From: Flavobacteriales bacterium UBA1112
GTDB lineage: Bacteria > Bacteroidota > Bacteroidia > Flavobacteriales_D > Sanyastnellaceae
Reading direction: 5' to 3'
Length of the DNA stretch: 42,493 bases
Assembly (NCBI GenBank): GCA_002313415.1
Contig: DCBH01000135.1
Span: forward strand, 1 to 42,493
Within the stretch, counting starts at the first letter, position 1; the number at the start of each line of letters is the position of its first letter. A model generated the notes under the pieces. That model was not told the origin of the DNA. It did not search any database and saw only the letters and a program-made list of their open reading frames with translations. This document shows, one piece after another, positions 8,924 to 17,808 of the stretch. The position numbers were made by a program, and so were the translations under genes.

Positions 8924-9925
8924 TTAAATCAACCCTTCCCGCAGGCAATCGTGAATGTGCACCATCCCCAAGTAGGTGTTGTTTTGCATTACAATGACTT
9001 GGCTGATGCTCTGCGATTGCATCCATTTTGCGGCTTCTGTAGCACGGGTGGTGGGGGGCAATATTTTGGGTGTAGATGTTGCCAAATCCCCAGCGCGAAG
9101 GCTTTCAATCCCCCCTTTCGCCATAGCTCGCCGCAGGTCTCCGTCTGTGACAATTCCAGCGACCTGGGCTTCTTTCTCCGAGCGCCATACCAACGTGGCA
9201 CCATATCTGCCTTCGGACATGGATTTGAGAACGGTCGGCATGTCTGCATTTTCTGTTACTGCAGGTCTTCGTTCGGGGTCTACCAACTGGGCAAGTGTCC
9301 AGGTTAACGTTTTCCCAAGGACGCCCGCGGGGTGATTTTTGGCAAAGTCATTGGTTTGAAAATCACTTCGGGTCATCAGAGCCATGGCCAACGCGTCTCC
9401 GATGGCAAGTTGAAGTGAAGTGCTTGTGGTGGGTGCCAAATCCAATGGGCAAGCTTCTTCACTTACGTTGATGTCAAGCATCACATCAGCAACACGACCC
9501 AAAGGTGAATCGCGTCGGCTTGTTACGGCTACAATTCGACATCCTCGGCCTGTCAAGGCGGGAAGCAATTGAATCACCTCGTTGCTGCTTCCACTTTTGG
9601 ACAGGCACAGAATGACATCCTCCGCATCGACGGCTCCAACATCTCCATGCAGGGCTTCGCCCGCATGAAGGAAAAGTGAACGGGTCCCAGTCGAGTTCAG
9701 AGTGGCTGCTATTTTGGCAGCGATGTGCGCGCTTTTCCCTACTCCTGTGACTACCACATTGCCTTCTGCCTCCGCGAGCACACTGACGGCTTCGCCAAAG
9801 GAATGCCCCAGATTCAAGGCCGCGTTTTGAATGGCTTGTGATGCCAATGTCAGAGCTCTGCGCCCCACCTCAACCTCTGAGGAGGCATCCGCGTCTGATT
9901 TTGTTGGTGAAGAAGGTGTAGCCAC
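8924..9925 (-). CDS. KpsF/GutQ-type arabinose-5-phosphate isomerase
   Basis: Interconverts ribulose 5-phosphate and arabinose 5-phosphate, the first step toward the Kdo sugar of LPS. The 333-aa protein has an N-terminal SIS domain (about 25-175) with GVGKSAHIAAKIAATLNSTG, HAGEALHGDVG and CLSKSGSSNEV, then HPAGVLGK. Two CBS repeats occupy the C-terminal third (about 205-330), one containing VAGIVTDGDLRRAM. This order and length match KdsD/KpsF. The chosen start is GTG at 9925; a TAGCTTTG box and an AAGGAA stretch lie upstream. It is divergent from recQ (46 bp between) and leads the run tatC, DUF5686 gene, lptB. This couples Kdo supply with LPS export. The E. coli symbol kdsD would also fit; no other Kdo gene is in the window. 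Confidence 0.93.
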   Translation of the reverse strand: MATPSSPTKSDADASSEVEVGRRALTLASQAIQNAALNLGHSFGEAVSVLAEAEGNVVVTGVGKSAHIAAKIAATLNSTGTRSLFLHAGEALHGDVGAVDAEDVILCLSKSGSSNEVIQLLPALTGRGCRIVAVTSRRDSPLGRVADVMLDINVSEEACPLDLAPTTSTSLQLAIGDALAMALMTRSDFQTNDFAKNHPAGVLGKTLTWTLAQLVDPERRPAVTENADMPTVLKSMSEGRYGATLVWRSEKEAQVAGIVTDGDLRRAMAKGGIESLRAGDLATSTPKILPPTTRATEAAKWMQSQSISQVIVMQNNTYLGMVHIHDCLREGLI

Positions 9926-9953
9926 GCAGTTGTTTTCCTTATATTTAATGTAG

Positions 9954-9961
9954 CAAAGCTA
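9954..9961 (-). promoter_or_regulatory. TANNTTTG box upstream of kpsF-type gene
   Basis: TAGCTTTG on the minus strand matches the -7 consensus, 28 bases before the GTG start, and leaves a leader containing AAGGAA. No TTG lies at proper spacing, so support is partial. It would drive the four-gene kpsF-tatC-DUF5686-lptB unit. Confidence 0.35.
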
Positions 9962-9971
9962 ATGCCTACCG

Positions 9972-12170
9972 ATGAGCCTGGTTGAGTTGGCGCCACAAGA
10001 GGCGCTGAAATCTTTTTTTGGATTCGACGAATTCAAGGGTGAGCAAGAAAAAGCCATCCAAAGTGTCCTTGATGGGCGTGATACGTTTGTAATCATGCCT
10101 ACCGGGGGAGGGAAATCCATGTGCTATCAACTCCCTGCCTTGATGTTGGACGGCGTGGCTTTGGTCATCAGCCCACTGATCGCATTGATGAAGAATCAGG
10201 TGGATGCCATCCGGGGACACCACGAAGACAAACGCATTGCGCATTTCTTAAATTCCTCTTTGGCCCGTTCAGAGGCCGAGCGAGTGAAAATGGACGTCGC
10301 GGAAGGATGGACCAAATTGTTGTACGTCGCACCAGAGAGCTTGACGAAAGCAGAGACCATTGCGTTTTTGAAGTCTGTCCGAATCAGTTTCGTTGCTGTG
10401 GATGAAGCCCACTGCATTTCTGAATGGGGTCACGACTTTCGACCGGAATACAGGCGCATCAAGCCGATTGTAAAAGACATTGCAGATGTTCCAATCATGG
10501 CCTTGACAGCTACAGCGACGCCTAAGGTTCAACAGGACATTCAAAAGAATTTGAACATGGTAGATGCCGTTTTGCTCAAGGCATCTTTCAATCGAGACAA
10601 CCTCTTTTATGAGATTCGGCCCAAGAAAGAGGCGCTGAAGCAAATCGTTCGTCATTGTTTGCAGAACGTCGGAAAGAGTGGCATCATCTATTGTCTAAGT
10701 CGAAAGAAGGTTGAACAAATTGCGGACACTTTGCGCGTCAATGGTGTGAAAGCGTTGGCCTACCACGCCGGAATGGATGGCGGTCAGCGGAGCAATATCC
10801 AGGATCAGTTCTTGATGCAGGATGTGGACGTCATTGTTGCGACCATTGCTTTTGGCATGGGGATAGACAAGCCAGATGTGCGCTTCGTCATTCACTACGA
10901 CATGCCCAAATCTTTGGAGAGCTACTATCAAGAAACAGGTCGAGCTGGCAGAGACGGGGGTGAGGGGAGATGCATCGCCTTTTACAGTCACAAGGATATT
11001 GACAAGCTGGAAAAGTTTTTGCAGGGCAAACCAATTGCTGAGCAGGAAGTTGGCATGCAGCTTCTGCAAGAAGTGATGGCTTACGCCGAAACAGCGACCA
11101 GTCGTCGCAAGTTTCTCCTTCATTATTTCGGTGAGGAATTTGATGAAGTTCACGGTCCAGGAGCCATGAACTGCGACAACAGCCAAAATCCGCCCACCTT
11201 GACTGATCGTCAGGAGGAGGTTCATATGCTTCTTAGTGCAGTGCTCGAGCACAAAAACAAGCATCGGATGGGTTTTTACACGTCGTTGTTGACGGCAACG
11301 GAAAACCGTCAAATGGAGGATTATGGTGCAATCGACAGTGCTTTTTGGGGACGTGGAAAAGACAAAGACATTGAGTTTTGGCAAGGCATCATTCGCCAAA
11401 CTGTGGTGCTCAACTACTTGGCCAAAGAGGTGGAAAAATATGGTGTCCTTCACCTTACGGAGAAGGGCCACGAATTCATTTCTTCTCCAAAGACCCTCAT
11501 GCTTGCCGATCAGCGCGACTTCAGCGACGTTGACTCCGGGGACTCACTGGCCCAAACACACGGGGAAAGCGGAGCAGCTCTTGACCCCAAGCTTCGAGGC
11601 ATGCTTACAGACCTGCGTAAGAAGGTCAGCGCTGAAAAAGAATTGCCTCCTTATGTCATTTTTCAAGACATCAGTTTGGATGAGATGGCGACTCATTACC
11701 CCATTTCGCCTGATGAGTTGTTGCGGATAACTGGCGTCGGCTCGGGCAAGGCAGCAAAGTTTGGAGAACCTTTTACCTCACTGATCGCGAAGTATGTCGA
11801 AGACGAGGGGATTGAGCGAGATGACTCCCTTCTTGTTCGAAGCAGTGGCTCAAAGTCGAGCAACAAGGTGACCATCATTCAGTTGATGGACAGAAAGATG
11901 AATCTTGACGACATTGCTGCTGGCATTCACGGACAAAGAGGTCAAGTCCTCGATGAGATTGAATCCATCGTGAGCGCAGGCACCAAGGTCAACCTCGACC
12001 ACATCCTAGAGGAGAGCCTTGATGAGGAATGCCTTGAGGAGTTGTTCGAATTCTTCGCCGAATCTGAAGACGAAGGGTTGGCTTCAGCCATCGAGGAATT
12101 TGACGATGTGTACTCGGAAGAGGAACTACGGCTTGCCAGGATCAAATTTTTGTGCGAGGTCGCACACTGA
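9972..12170 (+). CDS. recQ: ATP-dependent DNA helicase RecQ (zinc-ligand-poor)
   Basis: A superfamily 2 3'-to-5' helicase of recombination and fork repair. The 732-aa protein has Walker A PTGGGKS at 43-49, DEAH near 143-146 followed by CISEWGHDFRPEYR (the aromatic-rich loop), TATATP, and motif VI QETGRAGRDG. The RecQ zinc-binding region (about 370-405) keeps RRKFLLHYFGEE but reads TSRR where E. coli has TCRR. It retains only one cysteine (NCDN) of the usual four. A winged-helix RQC domain (about 415-510), an HRDC domain (about 540-610) and an extra helical HTH-like tail (to 732) follow. The start at 9972 gives the expected N-terminus. The gene is divergent from kpsF, a pairing common in Bacteroidota. 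Confidence 0.94.
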   Translation: MSLVELAPQEALKSFFGFDEFKGEQEKAIQSVLDGRDTFVIMPTGGGKSMCYQLPALMLDGVALVISPLIALMKNQVDAIRGHHEDKRIAHFLNSSLARSEAERVKMDVAEGWTKLLYVAPESLTKAETIAFLKSVRISFVAVDEAHCISEWGHDFRPEYRRIKPIVKDIADVPIMALTATATPKVQQDIQKNLNMVDAVLLKASFNRDNLFYEIRPKKEALKQIVRHCLQNVGKSGIIYCLSRKKVEQIADTLRVNGVKALAYHAGMDGGQRSNIQDQFLMQDVDVIVATIAFGMGIDKPDVRFVIHYDMPKSLESYYQETGRAGRDGGEGRCIAFYSHKDIDKLEKFLQGKPIAEQEVGMQLLQEVMAYAETATSRRKFLLHYFGEEFDEVHGPGAMNCDNSQNPPTLTDRQEEVHMLLSAVLEHKNKHRMGFYTSLLTATENRQMEDYGAIDSAFWGRGKDKDIEFWQGIIRQTVVLNYLAKEVEKYGVLHLTEKGHEFISSPKTLMLADQRDFSDVDSGDSLAQTHGESGAALDPKLRGMLTDLRKKVSAEKELPPYVIFQDISLDEMATHYPISPDELLRITGVGSGKAAKFGEPFTSLIAKYVEDEGIERDDSLLVRSSGSKSSNKVTIIQLMDRKMNLDDIAAGIHGQRGQVLDEIESIVSAGTKVNLDHILEESLDEECLEELFEFFAESEDEGLASAIEEFDDVYSEEELRLARIKFLCEVAH

Positions 12171-12227
12171 TTGTTGAGCTCAGGTAGTCATGGACTGATC
12201 TTGTTGATTTTCGAAGTCTTTATTGTC

Positions 12228-13424
12228 TCACCGATTGACTGTGGCAGCGGCAAATGCCATCAGCCCGGCGCCTGTTTTCAAGGAGTCTTCGTCGACATCA
12301 AAGTTGGGGGTGTGGAGGCCATGAGTGCCCAGTTCATTGTCCTTTTCTGGTGAGGCTGTTCCCAATCGGTAAAAACACCCAGGGATTTCATTTCCAAAGT
12401 AGCTGAAGTCTTCCGCGGTCATTCTAATGTCCAGGTCGTGAACGCACTCAACGCCCAGATAATCAACGGCTGCGATTTTCAATTCGGAAGCGAGACGAAC
12501 GTCGTTGTGAACATGCGGATATCCACGGCGAATTTCCAAGTCGGCTCGGCATCCATGGGCTTCAGCGGTGTTTCGCACCATTGTGGAGATCAGTTCATGT
12601 GCTCGATCACGCCATCCCTCGTCTATGGAACGGAAAGTTCCTTGAATGGCCACGCTGTTTGGAAGGACGTTGGTGGATCCCATCGCTTCTACTCGACCAA
12701 ATGAAAGTACGGACGCCACCCCAGGGGGGCACATGCGGGAAACGGCTTGTTGCGCCGTAACGATGATTGCTGAGGAAGCAAGGACAGCATCGTTACACAT
12801 GTGTGGGAGAGCAGCGTGGCCTCCACGGCCGTGCACTGTCAAGTAAATTTCGTCTGCGGAAGCCATGTATGCTCCGCCGCGTAAACCAACGTGTCCCGCG
12901 GGAAGTTGGGGATACACATGTTGACCCAAAATGTGTTCAGGGGTAGGGTTGGCGAGGACTCCCGCAGCCACCATTCCTTTTGCACCTCCGGGAATACGCT
13001 CTTCACCAGGCTGAAAAATACAACGTACGGTACCTTTCCAGTGGCTGCGAGTGGCATGAAGAAGTTGGATGGCACCGAGGAGTGAGGCGGTGTGTACATC
13101 ATGCCCGCAGGCGTGCATGACCCCAGCCTGGGTAGAAGCATAGGTCACGTCGTTCGCCTCTTGGATGGGCAAGGCATCCATGTCTGCGCGCAATGCCACC
13201 AAACGGGACCCAGGGTCAACACCACGTACGTGAGCGACAATGCCTGTTTCTGTAATTTCGGTTTGGTGTTCAATGCCCCAATCGGCCAATGTCTTGGCCA
13301 CGAATGCCATGGTCTCGTGCTCTTGAAAAGACAATTCGGGATTGGCATGCAGGTGACGCCGTATGGCAATCCATTCATCATGATGTGTGTCGACCAGCGA
13401 TTGTATGCGAGCTTGCAACGTCAT
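12228..13424 (-). CDS. M20 family metal-dependent amidohydrolase
   Basis: A 398-aa zinc-dependent hydrolase of the M20D type (hippurate hydrolase, IAA-amino-acid hydrolase, N-acetyl-diaminopimelate deacetylase group), cleaving N-acyl amino acids in the cytoplasm. Visible motifs are RRHLHANPELSFQE (22-35), ALRADMDALPIQE (78-89), MHACGHDVHTA (with C106 and H108 as metal ligands), and FQPGEERIPGGAKGM with the catalytic Glu pair. A second metal histidine is in GQHVYP, and the C-terminal TAEDFSYF also matches the family. There is no signal peptide. Its ATG overlaps the stop of the upstream TauE-like gene as ATGA (13421-13424), so the two are translationally coupled. The exact substrate cannot be read from sequence. 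Confidence 0.9.
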   Translation of the reverse strand: MTLQARIQSLVDTHHDEWIAIRRHLHANPELSFQEHETMAFVAKTLADWGIEHQTEITETGIVAHVRGVDPGSRLVALRADMDALPIQEANDVTYASTQAGVMHACGHDVHTASLLGAIQLLHATRSHWKGTVRCIFQPGEERIPGGAKGMVAAGVLANPTPEHILGQHVYPQLPAGHVGLRGGAYMASADEIYLTVHGRGGHAALPHMCNDAVLASSAIIVTAQQAVSRMCPPGVASVLSFGRVEAMGSTNVLPNSVAIQGTFRSIDEGWRDRAHELISTMVRNTAEAHGCRADLEIRRGYPHVHNDVRLASELKIAAVDYLGVECVHDLDIRMTAEDFSYFGNEIPGCFYRLGTASPEKDNELGTHGLHTPNFDVDEDSLKTGAGLMAFAAATVNR

Positions 13425-13825
13425 GGGAAAAGTGTTGGTTTAAGCTGAGTCCATGCGGTGTAAAGCATCCGACACGAGGCATACAACATTACGGCGCCAA
13501 ACGCGAGCCTAATCCAAGCTTCAGGCAGCTTTAAGCTCCATTTTGATCCTGCCCACGCGCCCGCTACAAAAGTTACACATAGGACTGCAGCGAACGACCA
13601 ATGAACTTCACCAGCACGGTGGTATTGCATGACGGCGAGAATTCCGACTGGAGGGAGCATCAAGGCGAGGCTTGTCCCCTGGGCTGCATGTTGACCCAAA
13701 CCGAGAAAGGCCACCATCGCGGGCACCAAGATGAGGCCTCCTCCGATGCCAACGAAGCCAGAAGCGAGGCCTGCAAAGAGCCCGATGGCCAAGAGCGTAA
13801 GAAGGGTGATGGGATCGACAGGCAT
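13421..13825 (-). CDS. Half-size TauE/SafE (COG0730-like) membrane protein
   Basis: A 134-aa inner-membrane protein with four predicted helices (about 8-30, 38-62, 75-95, 98-122). The glycine-rich motif ASGFVGIGGGLILVPAM (20-36) is the hallmark of the TauE/SafE anion exporter family. Full-length members have about 250 aa with two such repeats; this protein is one repeat, so it would have to pair with itself or a partner to make a transporter. No frameshift or second half is visible nearby: the upstream gene ends 3 bp before its ATG, and the M20 hydrolase begins within its stop codon. The transported substrate is unknown (sulfite, sulfonates and similar small anions in characterised relatives). 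Confidence 0.8.
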   Translation of the reverse strand: MPVDPITLLTLLAIGLFAGLASGFVGIGGGLILVPAMVAFLGLGQHAAQGTSLALMLPPVGILAVMQYHRAGEVHWSFAAVLCVTFVAGAWAGSKWSLKLPEAWIRLAFGAVMLYASCRMLYTAWTQLKPTLFP

Positions 13826-13828
13826 GAT

Positions 13829-16800
13829 TTAAAAATCGAAGTTGAGAGATAGTGTAAAGCGACGAGGCAATGTGATGCCGTCATCGACACCGAAAGCCCA
13901 GTCGGCGGCAAGCCAATACCCGAGGAATCGCGAACGTAAACCAAATCCGAGATCGTACAAAATGGGCTCGCGATTGTTGTTTACTTCGACGGTGATAGGG
14001 TTGGCCTCCACAGTCACAAAATTGAATGTGTTGTCGTCGGTGTAAGGGTGTAAACCTGTCCAGGCAGCTCCTACATCTGCGAATGCCACAGCTTGCAGGT
14101 GCTTTAAAAAGTCTGATTTGCCAGCACTGTTGAAGAAGAAAGGCATTCGAATCTCAGCATTGGCGACTGCGACATTGGTTCCGTTTCTCACGTTGTTCTG
14201 GAATCCCCGCAAAGGAGTGATGCGAGCTTGATAAGTGAAAGGAACTTCCGGATCAACAGGGGTGTTGGCATTTCCTGCAAGAGACAAACTGTTGTCCGTA
14301 CCCCCAAGCATGTGAAGCAATTTCTTTTGGCCAATGGACCAGTCTCCAGCTAGGCGGAAAGCAAGGATACTTGGTCCAAGAAGTGAGACGTATTTGCGCG
14401 CATCGAACCCAACCGTTCCAAAAGACCATCCTTGATCAGGGGTTTTCAAGCCATTTGAAGCACTTGACGCAGTTCCTACTCCGTCGACGAAGTACTCTGC
14501 CCAAATACGCGCCCTAAATCCGTGGTGAATGTTGAGTCTAGGACTTCTGGTATCATCGTAAACCCACGCGACTTGAAGGCCGATTTGTTCTCCTGTATTG
14601 TTATCCGCGATGAGTGAAAACAAATCTGTTCCTTGAATGACGTCGCGGTTAAAACGAGCGGCCAAACCCCAACGGAGACTTCGAACTTCATCAAAGGCCC
14701 ATCGCCATTCGCGCCGCAATAGATGTGTGGCGGTTTCCAAAAGTTGACCAGTGACAGCGTCAACTCTTACACTTGATTGCCTTTGGAATGAAATCTCTTT
14801 GTCAATCTGACCCTCCAAGTTGACAAAACCCAGTCCAAAGAAGGTGTTTGAAAGATTCACAGGAATGGTGTAGCCTCCTACAATGTGTTTGTCATCCATG
14901 ACATCGCTGACTCGAATCTCAGTGGCGTTGCCGAGTCCGGGTTGTGCATTCACCTGTCCATTGTACGGCTGATAGAACGATGTTCCAAAGGTGTTGTTCA
15001 GCTGAGTCTGAAGTTTGTCCAAGGCGTAGTTGAGCCTGTAGTTTTTGGGAATGAGCCTGGGCCATTCTTTGGTCTCTTTTTCTGGCACCCTCCTATTTTG
15101 CTCAGCGGACGAATCTTTTTCGAGGTCAAAAATGTAGTTTCTGAAATCGATTTGATTGTCGTTCCACTTTCGAGACCAATCGGGCAGTTCGTTGGGAAAG
15201 GGGAATACCTCGATACGCTCGGGGATGTCCGTCGGCTGGAGGTGAATCTTGGACACCTCAGGCATGGGAATTGGTAGAATGTTGGTTTGACCAGCTCTTT
15301 GCGTCGCCACCCAGAGGTTGTTTTGGTGAACGGTCGCTTGGTTCGTTGGTACGGGCAACACAAGGGCGTCCCGAAGTTGAGTGAATGATCGATACCGAAC
15401 CACGGTATCAATGGCCACAATGCTGCTGTCGCGCCAACCCAGTCCCAAGTGGGTGTTCATTTCATCATCATTGCGCAAGTAGATAAATTCGTTCTGTCCA
15501 AATGGCTGTGGAAGCCGCTCGTCCACGTCCGGAGTGTTTGTCCAGCGGGTAAGGGTCACGGGATCTTCGTTCAAGTTTCCAACGTAGAGATCAAGGTTGG
15601 TTGGAAAAGGGTGGTCAAGCCGGTCGTTTCGTAGGGTGTCGTCGGGGCGATTCGAGGCAAAGATGAATGCTCCTCCTTGTCCCCAAAAAGCAGGCTGTAG
15701 GTCGTCAAATCGGTCGCGCCAGAGCGGTTGGTGGTTGTTGGCGACAACATCGTATCGGTACAAGTCGGATTGTCCATCCTCAAGTGCAGACATGAGGAGA
15801 AACGCTCCATTGGGTGAAAAGCGCATGTGCAACACCTGATCCATTTTGAAGAGTTCACGCATTTGGACGTCTCCCGTGGACATACTCACAAGACCTAAGT
15901 GTGGCGCGCCGCGTAATTCTGTAGCAAAAGCCAATGTCCTCCCTTGAGGATGCCAAGCCAAGGAGGGGTTGCGGTCATTTTCAATACGAGCAAGGCGGTG
16001 TCCAAGGGTGGTGTGCCAAGTGCATTTTCCACTTTCGACTTCAAGGGTGCCTACCTTCAATTGACCTCGTTCGTTGGTGGTAAACGCGATGTGCTTGCCG
16101 TCTGGTGAAGGCAAGAATTGCGTGTATTCCAAACGTCTCCGCAAACGCATTGGAATGACCTCTCCCGCGGACTTTTGGGCAACCCGACGGGATTTCGCAT
16201 TGTCTAGCAAAGGCAGTAATTTCTGGTACTCACGTGGTGCGTTGCGCAAGTGATATGCCCGCACCTCGGCGGCCAAGTCGTTCAGGTAAAATCCAGTGGC
16301 CAGTCTAAATCCACTCTCAATGCTGCGCGTGATGCGTGTCATGTAAAGAACATTCGCAATTGTCGGCATGCCGTAGATGTCGGCAACATAAGCCCAGACC
16401 GCCTGTCCAAGCACTGCTGCTTCCAACCCTGTACTTTGGTCTAACCTTTTGAAGGCACCGGTTTGGCAAGCGTCAAGGATGCGGTTTTCACTCGCGGCAT
16501 CGAGTTGGCGTGAGGCATATCTGGCAATCCCTTCAGACATCCATTCGGGAACTTGAACCAAGTTCCCACTTCTCAGACCTTCACTCCACTGGCTGTCGTA
16601 CATCGCTTGGTTAAAAAGGATTCGAGCCAAACCTTCTCGCAGATCTTGTTGCATTGTGAGCCTGTCGCCTGTTCCGTAAAGAAACATTTTGCTTCCTACG
16701 AGTCTGGCTGTGCCGCCGATGTTGGTCTCCTCATCTTGTGAGGTCATGATGCCCACATTGCTTTGGCGGAATTCTTCTTGCGACTTAAACACCAAAACTT

Positions 16801-17095
16801 GAATGGGACCCTCTATGTTTCTGCCAAACATGGGAGCCAAAGCCTTTGCTTCTTCCTCGAGAATTCTCGACACTTGGCCAGCAATTTGGTCTCCCTCTCG
16901 GTAATGGTAAACTTCAAATACGCCCTGTTCAAAATATTGCCACTCAAACGAGCGGTATTGAACCCGATTTTTTCCAAACGCCACATTCATGCCGTCGGTA
17001 AATTGCCCAGAACCGCAAATGGGAATCATCAACCCAGAGAGAATCATCCACAGCGCGGGTAAACCATGGAAGCGAAGACTTGGCTTCGTGGGCAT
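13829..17095 (-). CDS. Large exported protein: gluzincin-like domain, WD40/TolB-like propeller, outer-membrane barrel
   Basis: From ATG 17095 the protein is 1088 aa. Residues 1-30 form a signal peptide with Gln at +1. Residues about 50-310 resemble the peptidase-MA/gluzincin fold: the third-ligand region PEWMSEGIARYAS (183-195) is kept, but the HExxH position reads REGLAR (153-158), so it is probably inactive. Residues about 330-620 carry repeated PD40/TolB-like blades (FLPSPDGKHIAFTTNERGQ, SLAWHPQGRTLAFATE, MRFSPNGAFLLMS). The last 350 residues look like a surface-antigen barrel of the BamA superfamily (ARITPLRGFQNNVRNGTNV) ending in FTLSLNFDF, with terminal Phe. A longer in-frame start at 17149 would add 18 residues ahead of the signal peptide and is disfavoured. 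TauE-like and M20 genes follow with a 3-bp gap and an overlap. Function unknown. Confidence 0.75.
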   Translation of the reverse strand: MPTKPSLRFHGLPALWMILSGLMIPICGSGQFTDGMNVAFGKNRVQYRSFEWQYFEQGVFEVYHYREGDQIAGQVSRILEEEAKALAPMFGRNIEGPIQVLVFKSQEEFRQSNVGIMTSQDEETNIGGTARLVGSKMFLYGTGDRLTMQQDLREGLARILFNQAMYDSQWSEGLRSGNLVQVPEWMSEGIARYASRQLDAASENRILDACQTGAFKRLDQSTGLEAAVLGQAVWAYVADIYGMPTIANVLYMTRITRSIESGFRLATGFYLNDLAAEVRAYHLRNAPREYQKLLPLLDNAKSRRVAQKSAGEVIPMRLRRRLEYTQFLPSPDGKHIAFTTNERGQLKVGTLEVESGKCTWHTTLGHRLARIENDRNPSLAWHPQGRTLAFATELRGAPHLGLVSMSTGDVQMRELFKMDQVLHMRFSPNGAFLLMSALEDGQSDLYRYDVVANNHQPLWRDRFDDLQPAFWGQGGAFIFASNRPDDTLRNDRLDHPFPTNLDLYVGNLNEDPVTLTRWTNTPDVDERLPQPFGQNEFIYLRNDDEMNTHLGLGWRDSSIVAIDTVVRYRSFTQLRDALVLPVPTNQATVHQNNLWVATQRAGQTNILPIPMPEVSKIHLQPTDIPERIEVFPFPNELPDWSRKWNDNQIDFRNYIFDLEKDSSAEQNRRVPEKETKEWPRLIPKNYRLNYALDKLQTQLNNTFGTSFYQPYNGQVNAQPGLGNATEIRVSDVMDDKHIVGGYTIPVNLSNTFFGLGFVNLEGQIDKEISFQRQSSVRVDAVTGQLLETATHLLRREWRWAFDEVRSLRWGLAARFNRDVIQGTDLFSLIADNNTGEQIGLQVAWVYDDTRSPRLNIHHGFRARIWAEYFVDGVGTASSASNGLKTPDQGWSFGTVGFDARKYVSLLGPSILAFRLAGDWSIGQKKLLHMLGGTDNSLSLAGNANTPVDPEVPFTYQARITPLRGFQNNVRNGTNVAVANAEIRMPFFFNSAGKSDFLKHLQAVAFADVGAAWTGLHPYTDDNTFNFVTVEANPITVEVNNNREPILYDLGFGLRSRFLGYWLAADWAFGVDDGITLPRRFTLSLNFDF

Positions 17096-17136
17096 GTGAT
17101 GGAGATGACCAATCATTCTTCCCGAAATTACGCTCC

Positions 17137-17808
17137 ATGGTGCATACACTTACATGCAACGTCTTCGGGGAGCAAACCTATGTTGTTGATCACGGGGATG
17201 GTGAGTTGACGGTGGTCGATCCTGGGATGTCCAACCCAGATGAGCGAAGAGCTTTTCAAATGTTGTGCAAATCGTTGGAGGCTCAACCTGTTCAGGTGCT
17301 TCTGACTCACGGCCATCTTGACCACGTCATGGGATGTCAGTGGATGAAGGACAATTATGGTTTACTCCCTCGCATGCACCCTCTGGATGAGGAGACCTAT
17401 TATCGTGGTCCAATTGCAGCTCAGATGTATGGGGTATCCATGGATCCTCTGCCCGAAGTGGTGATGGACTTGGTTCCCGGAGAGGCGATAGTATGCGGCA
17501 CGATACAACTTGACATTCGATTTGTGCCAGGTCATGCCCCAGGACACGTGGCTTTTGTGTGTCATGAACATCGTTGGACCCTAGGTGGTGACGTGTTGTT
17601 TGAGGGAAGCATTGGTCGAACTGATCTTCCAGGAAGTCACGCTCCAGATTTGGTAAAGAGCATCACGACGGAATTTTTCACATTGTCGGAGGACATGGTT
17701 GTTTGGCCAGGTCACGGACGTCCGACAACTGTGGGTGCTGAGAAATTTGGCAACCCCTTTGTGAATGCTGCGGGCTCAGGCCTTCTCCAACGTGAAGCTG
17801 AACGTTGA
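17137..17808 (+). CDS. Metallo-beta-lactamase-fold hydrolase (glyoxalase II-like)
   Basis: A 223-aa cytoplasmic protein with a full dinuclear-metal site: THGHLDH at 57-63 (H58, H60, D62, H63), a further histidine in GHAPGHVAF, the bridging aspartate in LGGDVLF, and the final histidine in WPGHGRPT. The GSIGRTDLPG stretch and overall length resemble glyoxalase II and YcbL-type thioester hydrolases, so S-lactoylglutathione-like thioesters are possible substrates. The ATG at 17137 gives the usual N-terminus (VHTLTCNVFGEQTYVV); an upstream in-frame start at 17080 would add 19 residues and run antisense into the divergent gene. The last 33 bases overlap the convergent histidine-kinase gene. Precise function is not certain. 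Confidence 0.88.
   Translation: MVHTLTCNVFGEQTYVVDHGDGELTVVDPGMSNPDERRAFQMLCKSLEAQPVQVLLTHGHLDHVMGCQWMKDNYGLLPRMHPLDEETYYRGPIAAQMYGVSMDPLPEVVMDLVPGEAIVCGTIQLDIRFVPGHAPGHVAFVCHEHRWTLGGDVLFEGSIGRTDLPGSHAPDLVKSITTEFFTLSEDMVVWPGHGRPTTVGAEKFGNPFVNAAGSGLLQREAER

Noticed and set aside
10695..11471. Minus-strand open frame of 258 codons within recQ
   Set aside because: RecQ on the plus strand has all helicase motifs. The reverse frame is Cys/His-rich without a domain and is a codon-use shadow.
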